From NCBI GenBank assembly GCA_018389105.1, contig JACATO010000631.1, positions 868,001 through 932,000 on the forward strand: a DNA stretch of 64,000 nucleotides. Reading direction: 5' to 3'. A program made the position numbers and the translations under genes. Each line of letters opens with the position of its first letter. Within the stretch, counting starts at the first letter, position 1. The stretch is from Nautilus pompilius (Eukaryota; Mollusca; Cephalopoda; Nautilida; Nautilidae). The notes under the pieces were generated by a model that was not told the DNA's origin, made no database searches, and saw only the letters and a list, made by a program, of their open reading frames with translations. Shown here one piece after another: positions 50,261 through 61,163 of the stretch.

Positions 50261-53200
50261 GAGAGAGACCTAAAACGACTTTTTATATGATAGAAGAATA
50301 AACTATTCGTAAAAGATAATTTCCTACATCAGGAAAGTAGCATTAACAGTATACTAATATTATCTTCGTCTATTTAGATATTTAATAGAATATTACCCGC
50401 ATATAATAAATCTATCTTTGGAAAAGCAACAATAAAACTAGCAGTTTAATTAAAAAACGTGAAATAGTCAACTTTTAAGTTCGACCAAACTAACGAGACG
50501 TGTGTGGTGTGTGTGGTGTGTGTGTGTGTGTGTGTGTGTGTGTTTAAGCTATTCTGGCAGGAATCTGCTCCACATTACCGTCGTCCCTGTGCTCCTACTT
50601 ACAGGTACCATGGAGTACTGCCTGATCCGGGCCGACCTCAATTTCCAGCAGTCCCAGGATACTTGTGCCGCCTTAGGTATGAAGATGGCCGAGTTGAAAA
50701 CACAGAGAGAATTTGACAGCGCCTCTGAACTTGCGTCCAGGACATTCATAAGGTGGGCGAACACAGGACGCTCTCACCCGTGTTGTACACACTCTCCCGT
50801 GACCACTGACCCTCCTCCCTTAAAGTCTAATTTCAGCTTTTTTAAAAAATTCGCGCGGAGAGTGGCGACTGGCACTGCTAGATTCGGAGTCTTACATTAT
50901 TATCAGGCCCCTAACTAACGATATACACGGGGAGGATACCTTGTTGCATGCACGAGATGAGTTCGAACTTACCAAGTTGAGAGCCCTTAAAACTGTTTTT
51001 TTTAGGTTTCTGTTATAAATACATTTTACCCTCTTTTAAATTTCAAACATTCATTAAAAAATATATGAGTTCAACGGAGTCGATGGGTCAGTCTCACTGC
51101 TAGAACTTGATTGGAAAAACGGTGTTACAATAAACCCGTATCATATATTACTAGCACAATTCGTTTCTTATAGTAAAAAGTTATTAAAGAGCATAAAATA
51201 GGAGAAGCGAAATCCGTGACTTGTAGCTGTAGAGATTTCAAATCAAACTCGAGATCTAGATGTCGGTATGTAAACTAAAACATCGCTCATGTCTGCATAA
51301 AAGATCTCTATGAACGACAATATCTTCGGGCCCTTTACGCCAGTCACTCACAATGGATTACAGATGACTCTACTTTTCGTCAGGGGGTCAAAACCTTCAG
51401 TTTATTCTTGGCCAGTCTTTTATATGTCACAACAGGGAGGGGCCCTCATAAGGTGTCTTCGATGTTTTCTAAACTAATTTCCACTGATACTAAGCGAGTA
51501 ATGCTACAGATTTTAGTATTTATATCTAAAGAGACACGTAAACGGTAGCCATTTATAGAAATATGCGTTGGTGATACTAATATAATATAGCATTTGATAA
51601 TAAAGCTTACAGATAGTAGCTAGTCGTGGGTAGTAACGAACGCGCCGTTCTAACCATGTGCTCGGCTACCATACTATGGTTGCTCTTCTCTCAGTTTTAG
51701 CATTATACAATTACAAGTCGAGTACTTTCTACCAAAACTGCTGTTTTAAAAATCAACACTGAACTTCATCTCTAATGACCTTCTTAAGGAACCGGAAGAC
51801 TATCTTTTCAGGGTATTAGAGGCATTAAATATGAAGGAAAGTAAGTGGCATGTAAAGATGGTCTTTTGGTTCTTTATGCAGGTCATTAACAATGGATGCA
51901 GCGTAAAATATTAGAAATTAACGCTGATAAATAGAGAGAGAGAGAGAGAATGACGTCAGTACATAGAAAGATGCCATCAGTGCAGAAAGATATGACGTCA
52001 GTACATTAGAGCCAGGGAGAGAGGATGACGTCAGTACATAGAAAGATGCCATCAGTGCAGAAAGATATGACGTCAGTACATTAGAGCCAGGGAGAGAGGA
52101 TGACGTCAGTACACCGAAAGATGCCATCAGTGCAGAAAAGATATGACGTCAGTACATTAGAGCCAGGGAGAGAGGATGACGTCAGTACACAGAAAGATGC
52201 CATCAGTGCAGAAAGATATGACGTCAGTACATTAGAGCCAGGGAGAGAGGATGACGTCAGTACATAGAAAGATGCCATCAGTGCAGAAAGATATGACGTC
52301 AGTACATTAGAGCCAGGGAGAGAGGATGACGTCAGTACATAGAAAGAGGCATCAGTGCAGAAAGATATGACGTCAGTACATTAGAGCCAGGGAGAGAGGA
52401 TGACGTCAGTACATAGAAAGATGCCATCAGTGCAGAAAGATATGACGTCAGTACATTAGAGCCAGGGAGAGAGGATGACGTCAGTACATAGAAAGATGCC
52501 ATCAGTGCAGAAAGATATGACGTCAGTACATTAGAGCCAGGGAGAGAGGATGACGTCAGTACACAGAAAGATGCCATCAGTGCAGAAAGATATGACGTCA
52601 GTACATTAGAGCCAGGGAGAGAGGATGACGTCAGTACATAGAAAGATGCCATCAGTGCAGAAAGATATGACGTCAGTACATTAGAGCCAGGGAGAGAGGA
52701 TGACGTCAGTACATAGAAAGATGGCATCAGTGCAGAAAGATATGACGTCAGTACATTAGAGCCAGGGAGAGAGGATGACGTCAGTACATAGAAAGATGCC
52801 ATCAGTGCAGAAAGATATGACGTCAGTACATTAGAGCCAGGGAGAGAGGATGACGTCAGTACATAGAAAGATGGCATCAGTGCAGAAAGATATGACGTCA
52901 GTACATTAGAGCCAGGGAGAGAGGATGACGTCAGTACATAGAAAGATGCCATCAGTGCAGAAAGATATGACGTCAGTACATTAGAGCCAGTGAGATTTCT
53001 AAACTAAAAGTTTCAAGTATTTGAAAACGTTGTCTTTATTCAGTTGCACAGTCGTCGACGGAGGAAGACAGTTCCATAGCTAAATCCCTTCAGTTTAACA
53101 GCTGATGAACTTTAAACTATAGTGATACGCGAAAACGTTTCCTACTTGCTTGCAGGGACACCGACGTGTGGATTGGCCTGAAGGAAGACTCCGCAGAGAA

Positions 53201-56200
53201 GAGCTGGTTCTGGCTCGACAGAACTCCCATTGACTTCTCCAAGTGGTGCTGCCCGTGGAAACCTGCAAATGCGCATTGTGCCCGGCTGGACTTCTCGCAT
53301 AATTTCAAATGGGCTCCGGCCTCGTGTGCAACAAAGCTATCCGTTCTTTGTCAGAGAGAAAATGGAGGTAATATATTTATTATTTTGTGCGTGTGGCCGC
53401 GTGTAAAGGTTATACTGTAGATAAACTATCCTGTGTTTATAATGTGTCCCAGCCATATTAAAATAAGCATATCTTAAACCATTGTGATGAGATCGCTGCG
53501 CGGTCCGGTCGGGTACAATGGTCACCGACGACAGCCCCCATACTCGAGAAGACTGGCCCCTGCCGACCGGCGATAAGGTAGATATCGCTACAAACTTGAG
53601 TCATAGAATGAGGCCGAGTGTCTTCTCTGTCTGGACGAGCGACTGGATGGAACCACCCCCAGGGTCCCATTGTGAAACAGAAAGGAGAAGGCCGATGAGA
53701 TAATGAACGAGTCAGCGCGGTATTGGTAGCCTATTGTCACAATGGTTCGCTTCCGGTGGCCGCACCCGACCCCCGGGGGGCACACTGCGGGCAGCAAGTA
53801 GACCGATCTTGCATCCGTTGAGGGGAGCTTTAACGAGACGGCTTTCGTTTACGTTCTTGGAAACTCCCAGACCAGTTTCAGTCAGATATTGAGTGATGCG
53901 ACTTTGCCTCCAGAACAACAACTATCCGAACGAGACAACAGAGCGTGTAACTTCTTCCCTACGTCCTCTGAAACGACTCCCTTAATCCATTTTACTGGAT
54001 TATCAGACAACACTAACTCGTCTTTTTGGCGACCTTCTCTAATGCCTCGCCTGACCGACTCCCGGTGATAGGTCAAAATACTGATTTATCTGCTCCTTGC
54101 GCCGCGCGGCAGTAATTCGTCGATCCGATTTGAAGGATGATGACGACTCATTCTTCGAAATGTCCTAGTCAACAACAAGTCGTGGATTTACAAGACCGAA
54201 ATATGCGACTACTATCATGCGAAAGACGAAAAAAAAAACAAAAAAAAACTCTTAACTAGTTCAGTTGCAATTAAATTTGGTTTCGTCGCGATCTAAGGGA
54301 GATAATTCGATTTGTATTTTTGTATTTTAAAAATTCGCAGCCATTATAGAAAAGACGATTAGCTTGCGACAAAAATCGTGGTTCAAGGGAAATAACTCTT
54401 CAGCTAATACAGCATTTATTTCTATTATGACGGGTCGGCTTCCCTGAGACACCACGTCATGGTCGGGTATTTAGACAACCTGACTCGTACCCGCTAGGGT
54501 TGTCGGCCCTAGTTCGATTCTCAGTTCTTTCCCAGTCTTTTCCAGCCGCCCCGGTAACCTCCAACATCTCTACTTTCCTCCCTCATCTAAAATATGGACA
54601 CTGCTGTGGCATTTCCGGGGGTGGAAGGAGCCCTACCACCCCACTTACACGAAACTCGTGAGCACAATCATGGCGATAGGCAACTTTCGGATTTTAAGAC
54701 GCCACGATTCAGAAATCCTTTAAAGTTGCTCTTAAACGGACTTTTATAACACGGAAATAAGTCGCAGGTGAAGTTCCAAAAACCGGATTTAAATATAGAC
54801 ACTATACAAGGAATTTAAAGAGCAGATTTGCCTGCTCTCTCTCTCTCTCTCCCCCTATCCCCACCTCCTCTCAAATGGCGTCGTGTTTGCATTCACGTTA
54901 AATATGCTTACTTTCCGCGTAGCCAGAAATACTGTAGGTCTGTTTGCTTTTTATGTCCTGGAAACTTTGCAAGCTTTAATCGCGGACAGTCCTTTTGAAA
55001 AAAAACAAACAAAACAAACAACAACACAACAACAACAACCAACCATTCAAACAAGAAATCAATTCGTCTGTCGTGGTCCAAGAACCGAATGGATGCTGTC
55101 GGTTGCTGTCTTGTCTCGATCCGATAATTCGCTTCGTTAGAATAAACCGCGAACACACGAACCATATAGTAACGGAGTCTGTTTATTGTGTTGGTCGGGT
55201 CATTGACCACCTGGGAACCAAAGTCACCCGTTTATCCTAACAGACAAAAATCGATATAAATTGAAACCCCTTTTTGTTGTTGTTTGTTGTTGTTTTTCAT
55301 GTTTTTAAACTAAAGTTAATTTATATGTTTCTATTGCAATATATATATATATATATGCAGACAGATCAATCGCTCGGTCTAACGGTAACCCTTAACAAAA
55401 CAAGGACAGCGGGTCTGAACTACATGCTCCAATGAGGTCTAACCAAGAACGAGAACACCTTCAGCCGGAGTCTTGATTCCAACAGTCCTGTTTTAAGAAA
55501 CCCAGTAATATGGTTTCCCTGCGTACCATCTGACTAAACTGTCTGCTTTTAGATTCCCAGCTTCTTCCCCCCGATATCAGCGGAACAGTTTTCCAACTTG
55601 CTAGGCTGCTCGTTCAGGGTTAGCTTCACACCCACGAGAGACACACTCACGCGCAGAAAGGAATCGTGTTCGCCGCCGCCCACTGGCCCCAGCAAAGTCT
55701 TCCTGGAGTTTAGAATTTACCTTACCACAACACGTGATACCGGCAGCGATCTTTGAAAACCTATAATGCACGGCAGCGAGTCAGTCCTTCGCAAAACCCA
55801 GAAGCTAAGATGGCTGTCGAGACAGACAGAGCCTCGAACATCTTTTAGCGTGACCGCAGCGCCATCTGTAACCACCACAGCATTGTATCCCTTTCTTATT
55901 AAATAGTCCGAGTCTAAACGATGTTCTCGCTAACATTTTTTTTTTTTTTTAAATGTCCGGCACAAATGCGAAATGTTTAAACAGATAATTCACTTTTTAT
56001 CACAGGTTTCGAAGATAACGTGGGATTCTTCAAGAGGATTAATCCCGGATTCAACTTCAGCGATGTCCCTCACCAAACTGTCTCAGCGGCGTCGAGGAAT
56101 TCCTGTGTCATGTTCTGCATGATGGAAAAGAGTTGTTGGTACCTGTCCTACCGACAGGGGGCCTGCCATCTGTTTCAGCAGCCATTAACCCTTGAATTAC

Positions 56201-56238
56201 AGCCACCTGATGGAAATGAAATATGGATCAGGTCTTAA
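46745..56238 (+). CDS. Secreted C-type-lectin-domain protein with PAN/apple-like C-terminus, four exons
   Basis: The coding sequence is join(46745..46814, 50605..50752, 53156..53367, 56006..56238): 663 bases, 220 residues. All introns are GT-AG with matching phases (1, 2, 1), which strongly supports the model. Residues 1-23 form a signal peptide (MSIGKLET, then the hydrophobic ASILFVLGAILA, then KTSG). Residues about 27-140 are a compact C-type lectin domain: YC (C29), C44, VWIGL (77-81), SWFWLD (89-94), C130 and LCQ (C138). The sugar-binding EPN/QPD region reads WKPANAHC and the WND motif is replaced by FKWAP, so classical calcium-dependent sugar binding is doubtful. Residues about 150-203 carry C177, C181, C187 and C197 in SCVMFCMMEKSCWYLSYRQG, like a PAN/apple fold. 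Such proteins are typically extracellular recognition or immune effectors in invertebrates; the ligand is unknown. The ATG at 46745 has A at -3 and is in frame with the signal peptide. Confidence 0.85.
48861..48988. repeat. CA/CTCA/CAGA microsatellite
   Basis: An imperfect CA run of about 128 bp with interspersed CT and GA steps (CACTCACA, CAGACAGACA). Confidence 0.92.
50047..50269. repeat. Imperfect (GA)n minisatellite
   Basis: About 220 bp of purine-only or nearly purine-only DNA on the + strand. (GA)n blocks are punctuated by AGAGATGGTTTGAGAG, which recurs three times. A long homopurine tract of this kind could form triplex (H-DNA) structures. Confidence 0.92.
50500..50543 (+). repeat. 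(TG)n microsatellite near the exon 2 acceptor
   Basis: TG repeats with two early GG interruptions, ending about 61 bases before exon 2. In the transcript this is a UG repeat, the known binding sequence of TDP-43-type and CELF-type RNA-binding proteins. Confidence 0.93.
50605..50752 (+). CDS. Lectin-like gene exon 2: first half of the C-type lectin domain
   Basis: Acceptor CTACTTACAG ends at 50604. GT completes the split glycine codon. It encodes TMEYCLIRADLNFQQSQDTC and the helix AALGMKMAELKTQREFDSAS through FI. Donor ATAAG|GTGGGC (GT at 50753-50754), phase 2. Reading past the donor stays open to 50918 and would give a truncated product. Confidence 0.82.
50753..53155 (+). other. Lectin-like gene intron 2 (2.4 kb)
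   Basis: A phase-2 intron. Positions 50920-51940 show nothing recognisable. The second half is occupied by the 75-bp array at 51950-52991, which ends about 165 bases before exon 3. Confidence 0.8.
51950..52991 (+). repeat. 75-bp tandem array, 14 copies, two TGACGTCA palindromes per unit
   Basis: The unit starts TGACGTCAGTACATAGAAAG, continues ATGCCATCAGTGCAGAAAGA, then TATGACGTCAGTACATTAGA and GCCAGGGAGAGAGGA. Palindromes beginning each unit fall at 51950, 52026, 52101, 52177, 52252, 52327, 52401 and then every 75 bp to 52926. Units at 52701 and 52851 carry ATGGCATC instead of ATGCCATC, giving a 150-bp dimer pattern at the 3' end. About 28 CRE palindromes in total. Long minus-strand open frames here are period artefacts. 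Confidence 0.95.
53156..53367 (+). CDS. Lectin-like gene exon 3: second half of the C-type lectin domain
   Basis: Acceptor CTTGCTTGCAG ends at 53155; the first G completes the arginine codon AG|G. It encodes DTDVWIGLKEDSAEKSWFWL, the WCCPWKPANAHC loop and FKWAPASC with LSVLCQRENG. Donor TGGAG|GTAATA (GT at 53368-53369), phase 1. This exon holds the diagnostic WIGL and the paired cysteines of the fold. Confidence 0.88.
53368..56005 (+). other. Lectin-like gene intron 3 (2.6 kb)
   Basis: A phase-1 intron with nothing coding recognised. A segment around 54430-54660 includes GTCGGCCCTAGTTCGATTCT, a weak tRNA B-box-like string, and may be an old SINE. (CAA)n-like runs lie at 55008-55040 and an (AT)n run at 55340-55357. 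Confidence 0.75.
56006..56238 (+). CDS. Lectin-like gene exon 4: PAN/apple-like tail and stop
   Basis: Acceptor TTTTATCACAG ends at 56005; GT completes a glycine codon split by the phase-1 intron. It encodes GFEDNVGFFKRINPGFNFSD, then the four-cysteine segment with SCVMFCMMEKSCWYLSYRQG and ACHLF, ending IWIRS at the TAA at 56236-56238. The C-x3-C-x5-C-x9-C spacing and the central WYLSY resemble the PAN/apple core, but the domain is short. Confidence 0.75.
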
Positions 56239-56332
56239 AGTGTTTTCAGAAACTAATTCTGCTTTCTCATCACGTCTTTTAATATTGTCCAATATAACAG
56301 TTTTTAGAGTAAAGGTAAAAAAAAAATATATC

Positions 56333-56334
<2 letters not shown>

Positions 56335-56391
<57 letters not shown>
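56335..56391. repeat. (AAT)n microsatellite
   Basis: A trinucleotide AAT run of about 57 bp with one ACT interruption, within the probable 3' UTR or just downstream of the lectin-like gene. Confidence 0.93.
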
Positions 56392-56392
<1 letters not shown>

Positions 56393-59300
56393 TACAAATT
56401 TACAAACGATTAGAGTAAAAAAATTATTTTCAGTTATGATTGTATCTTGTTTACAGTTTGAATTAAATTTCTTTTAATAGAAATTACACAGGTTTTCAAA
56501 AGTTAAGCAATAAGCAGAGAAACGAAAATATTTGCAGAAACGTTAAAGCTGTCTCCACCGAATAATTAACCCTAACTCTTCGGGTAACGCAACTTTTATG
56601 CGAAAGACATGAAAATTACAAATCATGTTAAGTGTGTAGAGAGAAAGAAGCAGAAATTCAAGCACATAGGATGTAAACATAAAAAAGGGGGAAAAAAGGA
56701 AATTTAATCAATAGAGAATGAGGTCTCTCTCCCTCCTAACGACAATACATAACTCGCAATGGCTTTGCACGCTGCTTACAGTAAGGTCCCGGGAAATTCA
56801 CTAATGGTTACGGTAACGTTTATGTAAAACCCACTGTTAAGAGAGTTACTTAAGCCCGTAAACCTACCCGCTCGATCCCAAAAGGCGTTCATACCTTTAA
56901 AGGTGCATGCAGGCGATCGTCGTGACGTGGAAACAGTCATAAACCATCTCCTTAAATGTGCTGTCCTGAACATTTTTTTAAAGGGCCTTTTTGGATAGAG
57001 AAGTAAAAAAAAAATAAATTAAAATAACGTATTAACAGCGTATGTCAAGCTTTAATCGATGAAGTAAACCATTTTAGAAACAGTTTCGGAGAAAAACTGA
57101 TCAAACTTTAAAGCTGTTAATCCCACAGTTTAAACACGGGAGACGCCGTACAATTTGAAGCATAAATCCGCTGGAGTATCTATTCACGGTCGAGATGCAC
57201 GGAACAGGGCTACATAGACTGTAATGATGTTCGTCTATTTTCTGTTAAAGGACGACGGGACTGGGCAGCTGTCTGCCAGGCGAGCACCTGCCCCGACGCA
57301 TATGTTGCCCGTCCTGCATCTACAGAGTTTGGCGGCACTGGCAGGTAGAAGCGGGCGCGCTTTGTCGTGCTTGGGAAGCGGATTCCAGTCCTCTTGCAGG
57401 AATCCCGAGGGAGGCGAGGCTCTTCGACCTGTTGCCTTGGTAACGAGATTCGCCGCATCTATGCGAAAATTTGTCAAATAAACCGGCAAAGTGAAGATTG
57501 GTTCAAAATATTATGAGCAGAGGAGAAAACAGTAAATTCGTGACTTCTGAAGCCCTACTTATAAACAGCCCTATCGATGATGGTGATGACAGCCGATAAT
57601 GAAGCCCGTTGTCTCACGGAAGTAATTCGCCGACCTCGAAGTGATCTGGGAAGGAGGCAACACGTCTTCCTGGAGCATCTCAAGCATTTTCAACAGGATT
57701 TATCTCAGACGAGGCTGGCCATATTACACAGTGAACAGCTTGGTCTTGGGGGTATTAGTCGGCCTCGTTCTGCCCCCGTGGTGGACGAGCCCTCGTTGTC
57801 TGTTAAGATTCTCTCTCATCGCACTTGCGTACGGTCAGACATCGGAATCCAAAATCTGGGGGCCGGCCCTACCCCTCGAATTTCATTACTCGAAACACAT
57901 GCATCTATGCTCGCCCATACAACGACATTTCGGCCCTGCCCATCACTCCCCTGTGCCCCTGCAGTGATAACTTTTGCTAACGAGTTCATTTCGCGGAATG
58001 TATCAAGGGAAGTAATTCTTTGATTACTCATTTTATTTACGTATTAGTTTTTGAGAACTTAAGTCGACCCACGCGAGAGAATATGAGAAATAACGGATGT
58101 GTTCAAAAGGAAGCAGCACATCTCATCCCCAACGATACCAGGAATCCGTCTGTCAAGCGAAGTGCGGCAGAAATCGGGGGGGGGGGGTCGCTGATAACTC
58201 ATTATCTGTAGCTTCCCAGTCCACATTCCTCGTCTGTGCGGATGTCAGCGATGGCTGATTGCTGACGTTTGCATCCCAACGGCCTCTCGCCCTTTTAAGG
58301 TTGAAAACAGAAGCTTCATCCGAAAAATAAATAAGATTTATATATATTAAGGATTATAAATAATATCTAAACTGCATAACTGTATATTTTAAAATATCAA
58401 TACAATATTACAGATCCGATATTCATGACGTCATAGGTTTCTTCTCGTTGTTCTTTCCCGTCTCTTTTTTCTGTTTACCGACAAACAAAAAAAAATTCGA
58501 AATCGCTTCTTTGTCTTCTTCATTGTTTTGTTTTTCTTCGTCTTTTTGCATTTTTTTTACTCGCGGCAGCGACCTTCAGGGAGTAAACGGGAGAATGCAC
58601 CGCTATTGTTAGCTCTCCTCCTCTTCCGCCATTCACGACTGGCGGCCGCTCTCGGCAATAAGCCACCGCGGACATGCTCGGCAGGCTGGCGCCCCCTCCC
58701 TCGGCTCAAGTCCCCGCTGGACCGGCCTTTTAAACTTCCAGGGGGGTCATCACCATGGTGACACGTCCGCTCTTGGAAGACGCTTCCTGCAGCATGAAAG
58801 AAATGACGTCAAAACGTGTGTGTGTGTGTGAACTTGTAAAACATTGATGGTCTGCTGTACGCTATAAATAATAGACTCAAATATAAATAAATAAACATTT
58901 ATAATGGCCAAAATTGTGTAAGCAGAATAAATAACTAGGAACGTACGTTGATCAGTCTTCAGACAGTTCAAAGCCGCATCAATAAATATTTCTTTTATCC
59001 TGGAGGCCCGAGGATAATAATAACAACGGCAGCTGGTGCTTGTAATCGGACAAACATAAACATCATTAATTAAAGCCTGCAGAACCGATTTCTGCTTATT
59101 TATTTATTTTTCTGGGGTGATGTTTGCGAGTGCGGTGCGGTGAGAAAGTTCGGGGTGCGTGTGTATCTCCGAAGAGAAGTGGAGCGAGGACGAGGCTGGA
59201 GCCTCGTTTGGAACGAGCTCCGGTGTCTTGGGGGGGTATGAAAAACCCCGGGCTTTATGAAGCCGACTGCAAGAGAAGGCTTGATACAGAACCGAGACGG

Positions 59301-60110
59301 TGTCTCAGGTGATCACTTCCCCAGCCGGATACCTAAGATAGACTACAAAACTGTTGACAGTATTGTAATGCATTAACACCTTAAAGAAACTTACACGGAA
59401 CACGAAATGTCATGTTCTATGATTTATCTGAGATAATACCCATGATAATTTCTAATCTATATATAAGGATGTTAGAAATGTTTAGTGAAAATTCTGGAAT
59501 ACAGATATCTTATCCTCCTCATCTCGGCTATAAACGATTTGTTAGACTCCAGCATCATCATCATCGTTATTTTTTTAAAGTTTGACTTTAAAACATTCTC
59601 GAAGACTTTAAAATAAGAAATAAGATGTTTTGTTGGGAAGTCAGGATAAGTGCTCGCAAAAAAAAACAAAAAAAAAGGTGCCAACAGTTGGGAAAGGAAG
59701 GAAAAAACATTGGTAACGATTTCACGGCAGGACGAATGTGGAACTCGACGTGACTGAGTTTCGACCGACGAAGCAGTTCATGTCGGTGGAACGGAACCCA
59801 GAACCCGGATGCGCACCAAAATCTGTCGGATGATCTGGAAATAAGAGAATTAGTGGCTGACCTATATTCGTTACGTCATCGTCACTCGGAGAGAGCAGGA
59901 TAAAGGTTGTTGTTGCTCGAGTTGGGTAACCTTTCAAAGTTTATTTTGCTGTCCCCCCCCCCACAACTGTTCTTCCGGCGCAGTGAGAAGACTGAAAACT
60001 TACTTGCGCAGCGAAATGTTGCAGAAGAGGAGGAGCATCAGTCATCTTTTCACTTTAACATCATATCCAGAAGCTGGCAAGTTTGATCTCTGGAAACTTG
60101 CGGAATCCAA
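56392..60110. other. Non-coding stretch, no supported gene
   Basis: AATAAA hexamers at 57013 and 57477 could serve the lectin-like gene, but both are distant. Overlapping open frames of 148 and 108 codons at 57577-58023 match no family I know. A G10 run lies at 58178-58187 and a (GT)n run near 58818-58830. Confidence 0.5.
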
Positions 60111-60123
60111 TTGCCTTTATTGA

Positions 60124-60141
60124 ATATATATATATATATAA
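60124..60141. repeat. (AT)n microsatellite
   Basis: A short run of AT dinucleotides, about 18 bp. Confidence 0.85.
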
Positions 60142-60364
60142 ATATCTGCTTTTGGCCCCCCCATCTTATAAGTTATAATTCTATAAAATTATTCTTTCCG
60201 AAAGCTGCAGGATGTTGTCGATTTCAAGCGAAGACTATATTTTTTTGCCTCTCCATTATTCAAATACTTTCCACATTACCACCATTGTTCGGCTGTGGGG
60301 CAAGCGTATTAAGCACTGGCAACAGCGGGTGTGCAGGGAAGTCAGGCGTGACAAGCAACGGCTG

Positions 60365-60560
60365 CACGGGACCGTTACATCCGCTCGATACATCTTAGGA
60401 TACAGCCGCAGTAGCAACAGCTCAAGGGAGACTCTGTCCGGTGCAACCGGGTACCACGGGTAACCATCAGCTCGAGATAGAAGGACATCCACATGTCGGA
60501 CCTATTATTTCACGAAGGCACTGCGCCCTGCAGCTTCACTGGGGCAAAGCATGCGTGAGT
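60365..60560 (+). pseudogene. Tc1-like transposase fragment (N-terminal to linker region)
   Basis: In shifting frames the segment reads TAAVATAQGRLCPVQPGTTG, RVTISSR and then PHVGPIISRRHCALQLHWGK (about 60490-60550). This follows the second DNA-binding domain and linker of many Tc1 transposases, where a VS..TVRNRL-type helix precedes 'RRPYVGP.LTRRHR..RL.WA'. A stop codon and two frame changes are present. The DDE domain does not follow directly. Confidence 0.45.
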
Positions 60561-61160
60561 TGTTGTTGGGACGTCGACTTTAACGTCTAGGCCATCTCCA
60601 TCTCCGCAATCCTCAGCAGCTCGAGGCTGCCTTCCACCGGCGGAGGCCACTGACACCACCCGTCGTTTTCAGAAGACTTACGGACTCTGTGTGAAAAACC
60701 GTGGAGGGCGGAGACAATGTCTGCAGATGTTGGTCAGCAGCGCGGTCCATGAATGTGGGGAACATTATTTTCTAAGTAGTTCCTACCATTAAAATGCTCA
60801 TTTAATGATCGGAAAATGTTTTTTTTTTTATGGAAAGCTTGATAGCGTTTAATTGGATACATAATTCAAATGGTTTAGGTTGTTTGTTCAAATTTTACAC
60901 TACTCGGAAATTGGTCATGGGTTCTTAGTTTGGTTCAGTAGAGATTATATACGCTTCACTTACTTGCCGTTTGGATAATCGCTGTTGTTTTGATTTTATT
61001 AATCTGCTGTATGTGAAAGTGAACAAATTAGTTTAAATTATGCATATAAATTATTAATTAAAATGCTTATTATCGAGTAGTGAAAACAAACTACACATTT
61101 TCCTCTTATATTATTATTATTTATTGCCAATTTTACTACATTCGTTTATTAATAAATATT
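60561..61160. other. Non-coding stretch, nothing recognised
   Basis: GC-rich at 60560-60770, possibly more eroded transposon sequence, then AT-rich. No gene supported. Confidence 0.5.
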
Positions 61161-61163
61161 GTG

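Larger units (their letters stand above)
46815..50604 (+). other. Lectin-like gene intron 1 (3.8 kb)
   Basis: A phase-1 intron with no supported coding sequence. It contains CA-rich, GA-rich and TG-rich simple repeats, listed separately. Open frames at 47236-48252 overlap on both strands and show no domain. Confidence 0.8.

Noticed and set aside
52332..52952. 206-codon minus-strand open frame
   Set aside because: Caused by the 75-bp array in the lectin-like gene intron; there is no independent coding evidence.
54495..54525. tRNA gene suggested by a B-box-like TAGTTCGATTCT
   Set aside because: No matching A box at the right distance and no cloverleaf could be drawn. At best it is a SINE remnant.
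57577..58023. 148- and 108-codon overlapping open frames
   Set aside because: No recognisable domain, overlapping frames of similar length and no splice or promoter context. Possibly unidentified repeat sequence.
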